This document shows, piece after piece, positions 1-7,973 of a stretch of DNA of 64,000 bases. Source of the stretch: Candidatus Rifleibacteriota bacterium (GTDB lineage Bacteria; Riflebacteria; Ozemobacteria; Ozemobacterales; Ozemobacteraceae); assembly GCA_029564115.1 (NCBI GenBank), contig JAKQQP010000210.1, positions 104,126 to 168,125 on the forward strand, written 5' to 3'. The translations under genes and the position numbers were made by a program. Position 1 is the first letter of the stretch. Every line of letters starts with the position of its first letter. The notes beneath the pieces are model-generated. The model ran no database searches, was not told where the DNA came from, and saw only the letters and a program-made list of their open reading frames with translations.

Positions 1-53
1 ACAAGCAGCAAAAACATCGGCGCGGCTCTTCCGGTTGAGGATCTATTTACCAT
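1..53 (-). CDS. Possible 5' end of a leftward gene cut by the window edge
   Basis: An ATG on the minus strand at 53 opens a frame that stays open to the edge (it begins MVNRSSTGRAAPMFLLL). A purine-rich AGAGAAG lies just upstream and a near-consensus promoter lies about 40 bases further up, which is the main reason to believe it. The end of the visible peptide turns hydrophobic, as in a signal peptide or membrane anchor. Only 17 codons are visible, so no family can be named. The plus strand is also open here in frame 1 up to a TGA at 127-129, so a rightward gene tail is the alternative. Confidence 0.3.
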   Translation of the reverse strand, partial: MVNRSSTGRAAPMFLLL

Positions 54-90
54 TAGCTTCTCTTTCTTGATTGGATTGCAAGGTGCTACA

Positions 91-119
91 TTTATACCGG
101 TACCTCATTCAGATGTCAA
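91..119 (-). promoter_or_regulatory. Sigma70-type promoter reading left
   Basis: Minus strand TTGACA (119-114), 17-base spacer, TATAAA (96-91). It matches the consensus at 11 of 12 hexamer positions. It would drive the gene leaving the window on the left, divergently from nifU. Confidence 0.6.
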
Positions 120-242
120 GCCTCGTTGATTTTGTGATTATAAAAGGCTTCGCACGAGCACCACCCGATTTTTTTTCTAAAATCGCCCATTTTCGCCTAA
201 ACTCGTCCTTGTGAATTTTTGCACTTTTTTATCCATTAAGTA

Positions 243-270
243 TTGAACTCTCGACAGAAATGATTATATT
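243..270 (+). promoter_or_regulatory. Probable promoter of nifU-nifS
   Basis: TTGAAC (243-248), 16-base spacer, TATATT (265-270), about 60 bases before the nifU start. The rest of 1-338 holds only the divergent promoter and AT-rich sequence. I saw no Rrf2-type palindrome in this leader. Confidence 0.45.
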
Positions 271-338
271 ATATGGTGAATTTGCGGTGGCTCTGCACCA
301 TAAAATTACTACTTTAAAACAACACAGGTGAACAAATT

Positions 339-1169
339 ATGTGGGATTACACAAAATCAGTCATGGATCACTTTTCCAACCCACGCAACGTCGGCAAAAT
401 AGAGAACGCGAACGGTGTCGGCGAAGTTGGCTCTCTTGCCTGCGGTGACGCCCTGAAACTATATCTTAAAATCAACCCTGAAACCGGCAAAATCGATGAC
501 GCCCGCTTTCAGACTTTCGGCTGCGCCAGTGCCATAGCCAGCGCCTCTGCGCTCACTGAAATGGTAAAAGGCATGTCACTTGAAGATGCCATGAAAATAA
601 CCAATGACGATATCGCGCGTTTCCTCGGCGGCCTCCCCGAACAGAAAATGCACTGTTCGGTCATGGGCAAAGAAGCACTCGAAGCAGCTATCGCCAACTT
701 CAGAGGCGAAAAGGTCGAAGAGCACAAAGAAGCCGAAGTGGTCTGCAAATGTTTCTGGGTCGACGAAGAAAAGATTCGCCACCAGATCAGAGAGCACAAA
801 CTCACAACAGTAGAAGAAATAACCCACTATACCAAGGCCGGTGGCGGTTGTGGCGGCTGCATACCCGACATAAAGCGCATTCTGGCCGAAGAAACCGGCA
901 AAGCGTCTGAACCCAAAGAACCACCAGCAATGACCAATCTGCAGCGAATCAAACTGGTCACTGCCACCATCGAAAATAAAATCGCCCCCGCCCTGCGCAA
1001 TGACGGCGGCGATATCGAGCTTGTCGATGTCGATGGTCTCGATGTTTACGTCAAGCTTCGCGGCGCCTGCGCCGGCTGCCCGGGTGCCAAAGCCACGCTT
1101 CACAACATCGTCCAGGAAACACTTCGCAAAGATGTTGACCCCAAAATCACCATCATCGAGGTGAAATGA
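339..1169 (+). CDS. nifU: NifU, three-domain Fe-S cluster scaffold
   Basis: A scaffold on which [2Fe-2S] and [4Fe-4S] clusters are built before transfer to apoproteins in the cytoplasm. The 276 residues show the full NifU order. First comes an IscU-like domain (about 1-125), with cysteines in SLACGD, TFGCASA and MHCSVM. Then a BFD-like [2Fe-2S] domain (about 133-185) with CKC and GGGCGGC. Last is a C-terminal NifU/Nfu domain (about 200-276) with the CAGC pair. The start has AGGTG upstream. It overlaps nifS, its sulfur donor. Full NifU outside nitrogen fixers is common in anaerobes and serves general Fe-S assembly; no nif structural genes are visible. Confidence 0.93.
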   Translation: MWDYTKSVMDHFSNPRNVGKIENANGVGEVGSLACGDALKLYLKINPETGKIDDARFQTFGCASAIASASALTEMVKGMSLEDAMKITNDDIARFLGGLPEQKMHCSVMGKEALEAAIANFRGEKVEEHKEAEVVCKCFWVDEEKIRHQIREHKLTTVEEITHYTKAGGGCGGCIPDIKRILAEETGKASEPKEPPAMTNLQRIKLVTATIENKIAPALRNDGGDIELVDVDGLDVYVKLRGACAGCPGAKATLHNIVQETLRKDVDPKITIIEVK

Positions 1170-2344
1170 TGACTGAAAACAAACAAGTATACCTCGACAA
1201 CAACGCTACCTGCATGGTTTCGCCCGGTGTCCGCGAAGCAATGATGCCTTTTTTCGGTGAACTTTACGGCAACCCCAGCTCGATGCACAATTTCGGCGGG
1301 CAGGTGGCCACCCACCTCAAAGAGGCCCGTGAAAGAGTAGCTGCCCTTCTCAACGCCTCGCCAGATGAAATTGTTTTTACCTCCTGCGGCACCGAAGCAG
1401 ACAACCACGCCATCAGAGGGGTTCTCGAAGCTTCCGGCGAAAAGCGGCACATCGTCACCACTAAAGTCGAGCACCCGGCTGTTCTCAATGTATTTCGCTT
1501 CCTGGCCAAGAAAAAAGGTTACAGAGTCACTGAGCTTGGAGTTTCAAAACAGGGCGACCTGAACCTCGACGAGCTTCGAGCTTCCCTGACACCGGACACA
1601 GCACTTCTTTCGGTTATGGCTGCCAACAACGAAACCGGCACGCTTTTTCCGATCGACGAAATCGGTGCCATTGCCCGCGAAGCGGGCGTTATCTTTCATA
1701 CCGACGCTGTTCAGGCCGTCGGCAAAATCCCTCTTGACCTCAAAAAAATCCCCTGCGACCTGCTTTCTCTCTCAGGGCACAAACTCCATACTCCAAAGGG
1801 CATAGGCGCTCTTTACATTCGCAAAGGCACCCGCATCAGCCCTTTCATGATCGGTGGTCACCAGGAAAACGGCAGACGAGCCGGAACAGAAAACGTTCCT
1901 TATATTATCGGCCTGGGCAAAGCCTGTGAAGAAGCCATGAACGACATTTTCGAAGAGAACAACCGCGTCAGAAAGCTGCGCGACAAGCTAGAAGAAGGTC
2001 TCATCAGTGCAATCAGGCACACTCACATCAATGGCAACCCGCGCTGGCGGCTTCCGAATACCACCAATCTCGGCTTTGAATTCATCGAAGGGGAAGCAAT
2101 TCTTCTGCATCTCAGCGCTGCCGGCATCGCTGCCAGCTCAGGCTCGGCATGTACCAGCGGCAGCCTCGAGCCCTCACATGTGCTGATGGCCATGGAAACA
2201 CCGTTTTCTTACGCTCACGGCTCGGTACGCTTCTCTTTATCGAAGTTCACCAGCGAAGAAGAAATTGATTACACACTAAAAGTTGTACCGCCTATCATCC
2301 AGAAGCTGCGTGAAATGTCACCGTTTTACGACGCCAGCAAATAA
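1169..2344 (+). CDS. nifS: Cysteine desulfurase NifS/IscS
   Basis: A PLP enzyme that removes sulfur from cysteine, giving alanine and a persulfide passed to NifU. Visible family features are the N-terminal YLDNNATC, the histidine stretch TKVEHPAV, the PLP aspartate in HTDAVQA, the PLP lysine in SLSGHKLHTPKG, and the persulfide loop SSGSACTSGS with its cysteine. Length (391) is typical. Two ATGs overlap the nifU stop (1166 and 1169); GAGGTG at 1158-1163 is better spaced from the second. Coupled translation with nifU and a terminator right after make a two-gene operon. Confidence 0.93.
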   Translation: MTENKQVYLDNNATCMVSPGVREAMMPFFGELYGNPSSMHNFGGQVATHLKEARERVAALLNASPDEIVFTSCGTEADNHAIRGVLEASGEKRHIVTTKVEHPAVLNVFRFLAKKKGYRVTELGVSKQGDLNLDELRASLTPDTALLSVMAANNETGTLFPIDEIGAIAREAGVIFHTDAVQAVGKIPLDLKKIPCDLLSLSGHKLHTPKGIGALYIRKGTRISPFMIGGHQENGRRAGTENVPYIIGLGKACEEAMNDIFEENNRVRKLRDKLEEGLISAIRHTHINGNPRWRLPNTTNLGFEFIEGEAILLHLSAAGIAASSGSACTSGSLEPSHVLMAMETPFSYAHGSVRFSLSKFTSEEEIDYTLKVVPPIIQKLREMSPFYDASK

Positions 2345-2353
2345 TCAAAACCT

Positions 2354-2390
2354 CAAAAAAAAAACAGCCCTCGAAGGGCTGTTTTTTTTT
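2354..2390. terminator. Bidirectional terminator between nifS and coaD
   Basis: Hairpin AACAGCCCT-CGA-AGGGCTGTT flanked by an A-run on the left and a T-run on the right, so it can end both the nifU-nifS transcript and the converging coaD operon. Confidence 0.9.
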
Positions 2391-2396
2391 ACCAGT

Positions 2397-2882
2397 TCAT
2401 GAACTGACAGAGAATCTGGCACGCATCTCACAGGCAACCTTTTCAGGCACCAGCCCCGAAATATCGCCACCATAGCGGGCCACTTCCTTGGCAATACTCG
2501 AACTTAGAAACGAAAATTTCGGCGACGACATCAGAAAAACTGTCTCAAGGTCAGGTGCCAGCTGATGGTTGACCGAAAACATCTGCATTTCATATTCGTA
2601 ATCAGAAACGGCCCGCAACCCTCTAACAATGGCACAGGCCCCGGCACTGCGACAAAAGTCGACCAGAAGGCCATTAAAATGGATGGCTCTTACGTTTTCA
2701 ATGTTTTTTGTCACTTCATTGATCATGTCGACACGCTCTTCCGGCGAAAAGAAACACTTTTTCGAAGGATGAACCAGAACCCCGACAATTACATGATCGA
2801 ACAAAACGGCAGCCCGCTGCAGAATGTCGAGGTGTCCGTTAGTAAAAGGGTCGAAACTACCCGGATAAATAGCAACGCGCAT
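2397..2882 (-). CDS. coaD: Phosphopantetheine adenylyltransferase
   Basis: Transfers AMP from ATP to 4'-phosphopantetheine, the fourth step of coenzyme A synthesis. The 161-residue protein begins MRVAIYPGSFDPFTNGHLDI, with the nucleotidyltransferase (H/T)xGH motif as TNGH. It also carries the CoaD-typical RGLRAVSDYEYE and the SSSIAKEVA segment. Length is normal. It is the last gene of a minus-strand operon, 2 bases after maf. Confidence 0.95.
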   Translation of the reverse strand: MRVAIYPGSFDPFTNGHLDILQRAAVLFDHVIVGVLVHPSKKCFFSPEERVDMINEVTKNIENVRAIHFNGLLVDFCRSAGACAIVRGLRAVSDYEYEMQMFSVNHQLAPDLETVFLMSSPKFSFLSSSIAKEVARYGGDISGLVPEKVACEMRARFSVSS

Positions 2883-2884
2883 GT

Positions 2885-3490
2885 TTACCTGCTTCCCATG
2901 AAATCGACCAGATCATAACCGGCCATTTGCATCATTTTTTCGAAAGCGACCACCGGAAACCCTACCACATTGAAGTAGCAACCCTCAATTTTTTCGACAA
3001 AAAGGCCGGCATGGCCCTGAATGCCGTAGGCACCGGCCTTGTCATAGGGTTCATCTGTGTCGAGATAAGTTTTTATGTCTTTTGCCGACAATTCGCGAAA
3101 ATAAACATAGGTAACTTCAGCATGCGAATAGGTTCGCAAGCCTTCAGCATCGACGAGAGCCAGCCCCGTCACCACTCGATGGCGGCGCCCGGAAAGAGCA
3201 TTGAGCATTCTTTCGGCTTCGACCCGGTCAGCGGGTTTGCCAAGTATGGAGTTGCCCTGCACAACTATCGTGTCAGCCCCGATAACAAGCCCTTTGTTCA
3301 GAGTCGATGAAGCATGAAAAGCTTTCAGCCCGGCAAGCTTGGCTGCCTGCTCTTCGGGTTCGAGATCGGCGACATCAGAAAACTTTTCTTCATACGGCGA
3401 GTCGATAAGCTTGAACGGAATTTTCAATCCGGCCAGTATTTCCTGGCGACGCGGTGATTTTGAGGCCAGATAAAGCTGTGGTAAGTTCAT
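2885..3490 (-). CDS. maf: Maf-family nucleotide pyrophosphatase
   Basis: Maf proteins hydrolyse non-canonical or modified nucleoside triphosphates and are linked to septum inhibition. The start LYLASKSPRRQEIL is the family signature. GADTIVV and the RxHxVxTG-type GRRHRVVTGLAL follow, then KDIKTYLDTDEPYDKAGAYG and the C-terminal NVVGFPV. Length 201 is usual. It lies directly between the Gx gene and coaD with no gap, so it is probably co-transcribed. The subclass (dTTP versus CTP/UTP) cannot be set reliably by eye. Confidence 0.93.
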   Translation of the reverse strand: MNLPQLYLASKSPRRQEILAGLKIPFKLIDSPYEEKFSDVADLEPEEQAAKLAGLKAFHASSTLNKGLVIGADTIVVQGNSILGKPADRVEAERMLNALSGRRHRVVTGLALVDAEGLRTYSHAEVTYVYFRELSAKDIKTYLDTDEPYDKAGAYGIQGHAGLFVEKIEGCYFNVVGFPVVAFEKMMQMAGYDLVDFMGSR

Positions 3491-4084
3491 TCAGGCAGTT
3501 CTCCTTAATAATTCCTGGGTAACTCTGGCAACGATAAGCCCGGCAGGCACCGCCACCGGAACGATCGCAGCCAGATGAAGCCAAAACGGCATACTACCGG
3601 CAAAAAGCATTTGCACGGCAAACAGCTGGGCAGAATTGCTCGCCACGGCTCCGGCAACACTGACTATACCCAGACCGGCACCCGGGATAAATCTGTAGAT
3701 GACGGCCATCAACAGCGCAGCTGCAAATGCTCCTGTCGTCGAGATAAGATGCAGCGGCGAAAGAAAGCTGCCCATAAAGACAGCGGCAACAGCAGTTCGC
3801 AAAACAGCAACCAGAATTCCGGCCCGCTTTGAAATTCGAATAATAGCGAACAAAGACATGGCATTCGCCAGGCCGGGCTTCAACCATGGTAAAAGCCTGG
3901 GAAGTGGCGATTCAATGATCTGCAAAGCCGCCGCTGCCGCGATAAGCATTGCCAGCAAAGTGTAAGTCGCCGTCTGCTGAGCCACCGGCCGAGTGCTCCT
4001 GGATTCAATAAGCTCGATCTTATCGGCAGCCTGCAATTTTTTCGCTCCGTTTATCGTCATCTGTTGTTCGGGCGCTCTGCTCAT
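3491..4084 (-). CDS. Gx transporter / heptaprenyl diphosphate synthase component I family membrane protein
   Basis: An integral membrane protein of about 197 residues with five or six hydrophobic segments. The stretch LLPWLKPGLANAMSLFAI is typical of the Gx (HepS component I) family. The frame is open further upstream, but that part runs over the neighbouring gene. I place the start at 4084, where ATGA overlaps the stop of the NusG-II gene. In other anaerobes this family sits with NusG-II proteins and ApbE near RNF or other flavin-based electron transport genes, as here. Substrate unknown; the prenyl synthase name is historical. Confidence 0.8.
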   Translation of the reverse strand: MSRAPEQQMTINGAKKLQAADKIELIESRSTRPVAQQTATYTLLAMLIAAAAALQIIESPLPRLLPWLKPGLANAMSLFAIIRISKRAGILVAVLRTAVAAVFMGSFLSPLHLISTTGAFAAALLMAVIYRFIPGAGLGIVSVAGAVASNSAQLFAVQMLFAGSMPFWLHLAAIVPVAVPAGLIVARVTQELLRRTA

Positions 4085-4479
4085 CTGGAAACAGCATCGA
4101 CCGCATCGGGGCCTTGCCTGACCGGCTCGATTACAATGCCGTTCGGCACGCAAACAATCGCCGCTTCTGAAGTCCAGCCCATGCTGACACAGGTTTTGCA
4201 CGGGCAGGTCGACGAAGCAATGCGTATTTTGCCGCGGCCATCCCATTCTATTTCGGCAGGTCCTGACTTTCCCGTAACTATCAGATGTTTTTCGGGCGGA
4301 CAAATCAGCTCAAACTGTTGCCTGGTATCGGCAAAAACAGTCAATCGCCAGGTTTCTACAGGCATGTCAGGCTGATTTTGCTCGACTTGAATCAGCAAAA
4401 ACAGCGAAAACACCGCAACGCAAATAATGACCGCGACTTCCCGACGGCTGGCAAAAATACGGTAAACCGGTTCATTCAT
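4081..4479 (-). CDS. NusG domain II-containing membrane-anchored protein
   Basis: A 132-residue protein with one N-terminal membrane segment (about 15-32, VAVIICVAVFSLFLLI) and an extracytoplasmic beta domain. The domain has the NusG-II pattern ICPPEKHLI...STCPCKTCVSMGW...AAIVCVPNGIVI, with a CPCKTC cysteine cluster. It overlaps apbE by 8 bases and the Gx gene by 4, so the three are translationally linked. The family is not a transcription factor despite its name. Its repeated pairing with ApbE and Gx suggests a part in extracytoplasmic redox or flavin attachment, which is inference. Confidence 0.8.
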   Translation of the reverse strand: MNEPVYRIFASRREVAVIICVAVFSLFLLIQVEQNQPDMPVETWRLTVFADTRQQFELICPPEKHLIVTGKSGPAEIEWDGRGKIRIASSTCPCKTCVSMGWTSEAAIVCVPNGIVIEPVRQGPDAVDAVSR

Positions 4480-5476
4480 TGGGTTCTGATCCCGAAAAGA
4501 CTGTCTGCCCAGGGGTGCTTAAATGAATCGTTCCAGTCGCAGTCAAAAACAACACTGCCAGCCCCTGCTGCTCGACCCAGACAAAAGCCTTTTCTGGAGG
4601 CATTGCAAAAACAGCCGTACTCAAGGCGTCTGCCGTCAGTGAATCGCTGGCGACAACCGTCACCGACGAATAATAATCGACCGGTCGGCCGGTCAGAGGG
4701 TTCATAATATGGCCATATCTGCGACCGGCCACAGTGATAAATCTTTCGTAATCACCAGAAGTCGAAATTGCCAGGGGCTGATAAGACTCGACAAACGCCA
4801 GAGTGCCGTTGTCGCGTGGGTCACGCACTGCGATGCGCCATGGCCTGCCGTCAGGCTTTGCCCCTTCAAACCAGATATCACCGGCATCATCGATGAGAAA
4901 AGCCGTGCAACTGGCGGCACGCAGCACCAGCTTTGCCTTTTCGATCGCATAGCCCCCGGCCAGCCCGCCAAGATCGATCAGACTGCCTGATGCCATAAGC
5001 CAGCGCTCGTTATCTCTGGCTAAAACTCTGTCAAGGCGACAACCATCTGCCAGCAGATGCTGAATCTCTTCGTCGTCGGGCAGACGGCCTTCACCGTCAT
5101 AGAACCCGTAAGCTCTTTGCAATAGAGCAAAAGAAGGGTCGAAATAACCGTCAGTCATATTGAAATAATCGAACCCGAGTTGCAAAAGCTCTGAAATGGA
5201 AGCATTCAAAGCGAGACTGCCATTTTGATTGAGAGTCGACAACTCTGAATCGGCCAGATGAAAGGAAGCTTTTTTTTCGACGGCAGCAAACTGGGAAAAT
5301 GCTTCGGCAACAGCCTTGTCGCTGCTGCCTGGCCAGGCCTTAATCGAAATGATCGTATCCATCAGAAGCTGGCTTTCGCTGTAAAACCCGCCCTGCCCGT
5401 CGTTTCGCGTGGTTAAAGCCGTAATCAGCAGAATCAGTGTAAAAATGATAAAAATTATTCTGTAAGTGTTACTCAT
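4472..5476 (-). CDS. apbE: FAD:protein FMN transferase (ApbE)
   Basis: Attaches FMN covalently to Thr/Ser of extracytoplasmic flavoproteins such as RNF/NQR subunits. There is an N-terminal membrane anchor (about 5-20). The ApbE core shows LIDLGGLAGGYAIEKA, LIDDAGDIWFEGAKPDG, PLAISTSGDYERF, HIMNPLTGRP and the catalytic-region DALSTAVFAM. At 334 residues the length is normal. It is the first gene of a five-gene minus-strand operon. No flavinylation target is encoded nearby, so its partner must be elsewhere. The start is the first ATG; its ribosome site is weak. Confidence 0.92.
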   Translation of the reverse strand: MSNTYRIIFIIFTLILLITALTTRNDGQGGFYSESQLLMDTIISIKAWPGSSDKAVAEAFSQFAAVEKKASFHLADSELSTLNQNGSLALNASISELLQLGFDYFNMTDGYFDPSFALLQRAYGFYDGEGRLPDDEEIQHLLADGCRLDRVLARDNERWLMASGSLIDLGGLAGGYAIEKAKLVLRAASCTAFLIDDAGDIWFEGAKPDGRPWRIAVRDPRDNGTLAFVESYQPLAISTSGDYERFITVAGRRYGHIMNPLTGRPVDYYSSVTVVASDSLTADALSTAVFAMPPEKAFVWVEQQGLAVLFLTATGTIHLSTPGQTVFSGSEPNE

Positions 5477-5602
5477 AAACTGTTATTCATATAATTTCGG
5501 CTGCAAAAAGCGGGTTTCAGAATACCTCTTATCGTTTTTTCACGCAAGTCATAAACTGTGAAACACAGTTAAAAATTGAGTTGTTTTAGTGTGCGAAATT
5601 TA

Positions 5603-5631
5603 TTGACTTTGCCACACCATAATGATAGAAT
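5603..5631 (+). promoter_or_regulatory. Promoter of tRNA-Val / trmJ
   Basis: TTGACT (5603-5608), 17 bases, TAGAAT (5626-5631), ending 13 bases before the tRNA acceptor stem. The same pair of hexamers with the same spacing recurs at 35444. Confidence 0.8.
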
Positions 5632-5644
5632 GATTTTCACGTAA

Positions 5645-5719
5645 AGGCTCGTAGCTCAGTTTGGTTAGAGCACCACGTTGACATCGTGGGGGTCAGCGGT
5701 TCAAGTCCGCTCGGGCCTA
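5645..5719 (+). tRNA. tRNA-Val (GAC)
   Basis: A full cloverleaf can be folded. The acceptor stem AGGCTCG pairs with CGGGCCT (one G-U) and has discriminator A. The D arm is GCTC/GAGC. The anticodon stem CCACG/CGTGG holds the loop TTGACAT, so the anticodon is GAC. The variable loop is GGGTC and the T arm AGCGG-TTCAAGT-CCGCT. CCA is not encoded. A T-run follows, but no separate terminator hairpin appears before trmJ. Confidence 0.95.
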
Positions 5720-5750
5720 TTTTTTATTGCCATTTTCTGGAGATTTTCGC

Positions 5751-6518
5751 TTGTCAGATATCAGCACCCTGCTCGATAAAATCAGAATTGTTCTGGTCGA
5801 GCCACAGGGCGCCCTCAACGTCGGTGCCACCTGCAGAGCCATGAAGAATTTTGGCCTGCGTGATCTTACCGTGGTGCGCCCCGGCTGCGAGATGAATATC
5901 GACGCCATCAAAATGGCCATGCATTCCACCGACATCCTCGAAAGCGCAAAAGTCGTGCAGACTATTCCCGAGGCAATCTCGGGCAGCGTTCTGGTTCTGG
6001 GCACCGCCAACCGGCGCGGCGAATATCACGAACCGAACTACACCGTAAGAGAAGGCCTTGAACGCATTGGCGAAGCTCTCAAAAGCGGTCCGGTTTCGAT
6101 TCTGTTCGGGCGCGAAGAGTGGGGTTTAACCAAAGACGACCTGCAGCACACCATGGGCACTATGCGCATTGTCACTGACGCCGGCTGCACCTCACTCAAC
6201 CTGTCTCAGGCGGTAATGCTGATTGCCTACGAACTCTACCAGAGATTCGGCAACCCGGTGCCGCTGCCCAAAGCTCAGGCCGACGACCCTTACGAACAGC
6301 CCGCCACCACCGATGAAATCGCTCGTTTATACCGCCACATGGAAAAAGTGTTGAATATGTGCGAATTTCTGCCGCTGATCAACCCCGACGGGCTTTTTCA
6401 AGTGATACGGGCATTTTTCCATAAATCTGCGCCAACTCTACGTGAAGTAAACATTCTCATGGGTATTTTTTCAAACCTGAATGGTTTCATGAAAAAATAC
6501 GTGCGCAAAAAGTCATAA
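5751..6518 (+). CDS. trmJ: tRNA (cytidine/uridine-32-2'-O)-methyltransferase TrmJ-type (SpoU family)
   Basis: A SPOUT-class enzyme expected to 2'-O-methylate tRNA position 32. The three SPOUT motifs are clear: ALNVGATCRAMKNFGL, VSILFGREEWGL and CTSLNLSQAVMLIAYEL. They are followed by the TrmJ C-terminal helical region with a PLINPDGLFQVIRAFFHKSAPT-type segment. The frame is open from a TTG at 5727, but CTGGAGAT at 5737-5744 serves a TTG at 5751, so I start there (about 255 residues). It begins 32 bases after tRNA-Val with no promoter between, so the tRNA and a tRNA modifier probably share a transcript. Confidence 0.88.
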   Translation: MSDISTLLDKIRIVLVEPQGALNVGATCRAMKNFGLRDLTVVRPGCEMNIDAIKMAMHSTDILESAKVVQTIPEAISGSVLVLGTANRRGEYHEPNYTVREGLERIGEALKSGPVSILFGREEWGLTKDDLQHTMGTMRIVTDAGCTSLNLSQAVMLIAYELYQRFGNPVPLPKAQADDPYEQPATTDEIARLYRHMEKVLNMCEFLPLINPDGLFQVIRAFFHKSAPTLREVNILMGIFSNLNGFMKKYVRKKS

Positions 6519-6691
6519 AGCAAAACTCACTCCCGCTCTTACAGACAAAGGCAAGTCTGCTACTCTGTCGCGATTGGGTGTTTTATTTTTTTCAGCAATG
6601 AAGGCTCTAGCCCGAGATTGAGTACGAGCAGAAAGCTTGCTTCGTCTCCACACGCTACTCGCACAATGATTATCCGTGCTTATCTGTGACT

Positions 6692-6746
6692 AAAAAAAAT
6701 AATCCCTGCCGCTTTTTCTTGAAGACAAAGCGACAGGGAATTTTTT
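6692..6746. terminator. Bidirectional terminator between trmJ and the DHS-like gene
   Basis: Imperfect hairpin CCCTGCCGCTTT / AAAGCGACAGGG with A-rich sequence on the left and T6 on the right. The remaining part of 6519-6691 shows no gene. Confidence 0.75.
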
Positions 6747-6751
6747 AAATC

Positions 6752-7726
6752 TTACCAGCCAAGAATCCAGGCAAAAATCAGTGGCGCAACAATAGTTGCA
6801 TCAGATTCGACAATGTATTTGGGCGTATTTATATCGAGCTTGCCCCAGGTGATTTTTTCGTTCGGAACCGCACCCGAGTAAGAACCATAGCTGGTAGTAG
6901 AGTCAGAAATCTGACAGAAATAACTCCAGAATGGTATAGATTCCATTTCGAGATCCTGGTAGAGCATCGGCACCACGCAGATGGGGAAATCGCCGGCAAT
7001 GCCGCCGCCAATCTGGAAGAAACCAATACCCTTGCCGGCTGAGTTTTTGATATACCAGTCAGCGAGCCACATCATATATTCGATGCCAGACTTCATGGTC
7101 GAAGGTTTGATTTCGCCTTTGATGCAGTATGACGCAAAAATATTCCCCATTGTCGAGTCTTCCCAGCCGGGTACTATTATCGGCAGGTTTTTCTCGGCAG
7201 CGGCGAGCATCCAGCTGTTTTTGGGGTCTATTTCATAATATTGCTCAAGAACCCCTGAAAGCAACATTTTGTACATATACTCATGCGGAAAATAGCGTTC
7301 ACCCTTGCTATCCGCATCTTTCCAGATTTTGTGAATATGTTTCTGCAGTCTTCTGAAAGCTTCTTCTTCAGGGATGCAGGTGTCGGTAACGCGGTTAAGG
7401 CCGCCTTCGAGCAGTTCCCATTCATCTTTTGGGGTCAGATCGCGGTAATGCGGCACACGCTTATAATGATTGTGTGCCACCAGATTCATTATGTCTTCTT
7501 CAAGATTCGCGCCAGTGCACGAAATAATTGCGATTTTGTCCTGACGGATCATTTCGGCAAGCGATTTGCCAAGTTCAGCGGTGCTCATGGCGCCGGCAAG
7601 CGTGACCATCATCTTGCCGCCTTCATTGAGGTGAGCCACATAGCCTTTGGCTGCATCTACGAGAGCGGCCGAGTTGAAATGAAGGTAGTGCTTTTCAATG
7701 AAAGATGAAATGGGACCCATGGTCAT
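6752..7726 (-). CDS. Deoxyhypusine synthase-like protein
   Basis: The family moves the aminobutyl group of spermidine to an acceptor: a lysine of eIF5A in eukaryotes and archaea, or other amines in some bacterial members. The 324 residues contain the NAD-binding fold. Segments include GGKMMVTLAGAMSTAELG, ISCTGANLEEDIMNLVAH, PIIVPGWEDSTMGN and GIGFFQIGGGIAGDFPICVV, plus a C-terminal TWGKL whose lysine matches the catalytic lysine of eukaryotic DHS. The start has AGGAGA at proper spacing. It is a single gene between a terminator and a divergent ABC operon. Bacteria lack eIF5A, so the true acceptor is unknown (homospermidine or agmatine-type chemistry is possible). Confidence 0.88.
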   Translation of the reverse strand: MTMGPISSFIEKHYLHFNSAALVDAAKGYVAHLNEGGKMMVTLAGAMSTAELGKSLAEMIRQDKIAIISCTGANLEEDIMNLVAHNHYKRVPHYRDLTPKDEWELLEGGLNRVTDTCIPEEEAFRRLQKHIHKIWKDADSKGERYFPHEYMYKMLLSGVLEQYYEIDPKNSWMLAAAEKNLPIIVPGWEDSTMGNIFASYCIKGEIKPSTMKSGIEYMMWLADWYIKNSAGKGIGFFQIGGGIAGDFPICVVPMLYQDLEMESIPFWSYFCQISDSTTSYGSYSGAVPNEKITWGKLDINTPKYIVESDATIVAPLIFAWILGW

Positions 7727-7938
7727 TCTTTTTCTCCTGTTGTTTCGATCAAGTTACGACCCCTATTTAATACCCCATTAAGCAGGTAAAATCAACTAAT
7801 GTCAGCCCAAAAACATTATTAATAAAAACTCCGTTCAGTAGCCGGCAGACGGCAAGACAAAAAGCGGAAATCAGAAGACATAGCAACAGAGGCCCTCTTC
7901 AACGTGGCTCATAAATTCAAATTTTGCTTTTTTACAGG

Positions 7939-7967
7939 TTGTAATATGGTGCCGAAATAAGTAATAT
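7939..7967 (+). promoter_or_regulatory. Possible promoter of the ABC-2 exporter operon
   Basis: TTGTAA (7939-7944), 17 bases, TAATAT (7962-7967). Transcription would begin at about the ATG (7974) itself, implying a leaderless mRNA, which fits the lack of a ribosome site there. Confidence 0.4.
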
Positions 7968-7973
7968 GCCTGC

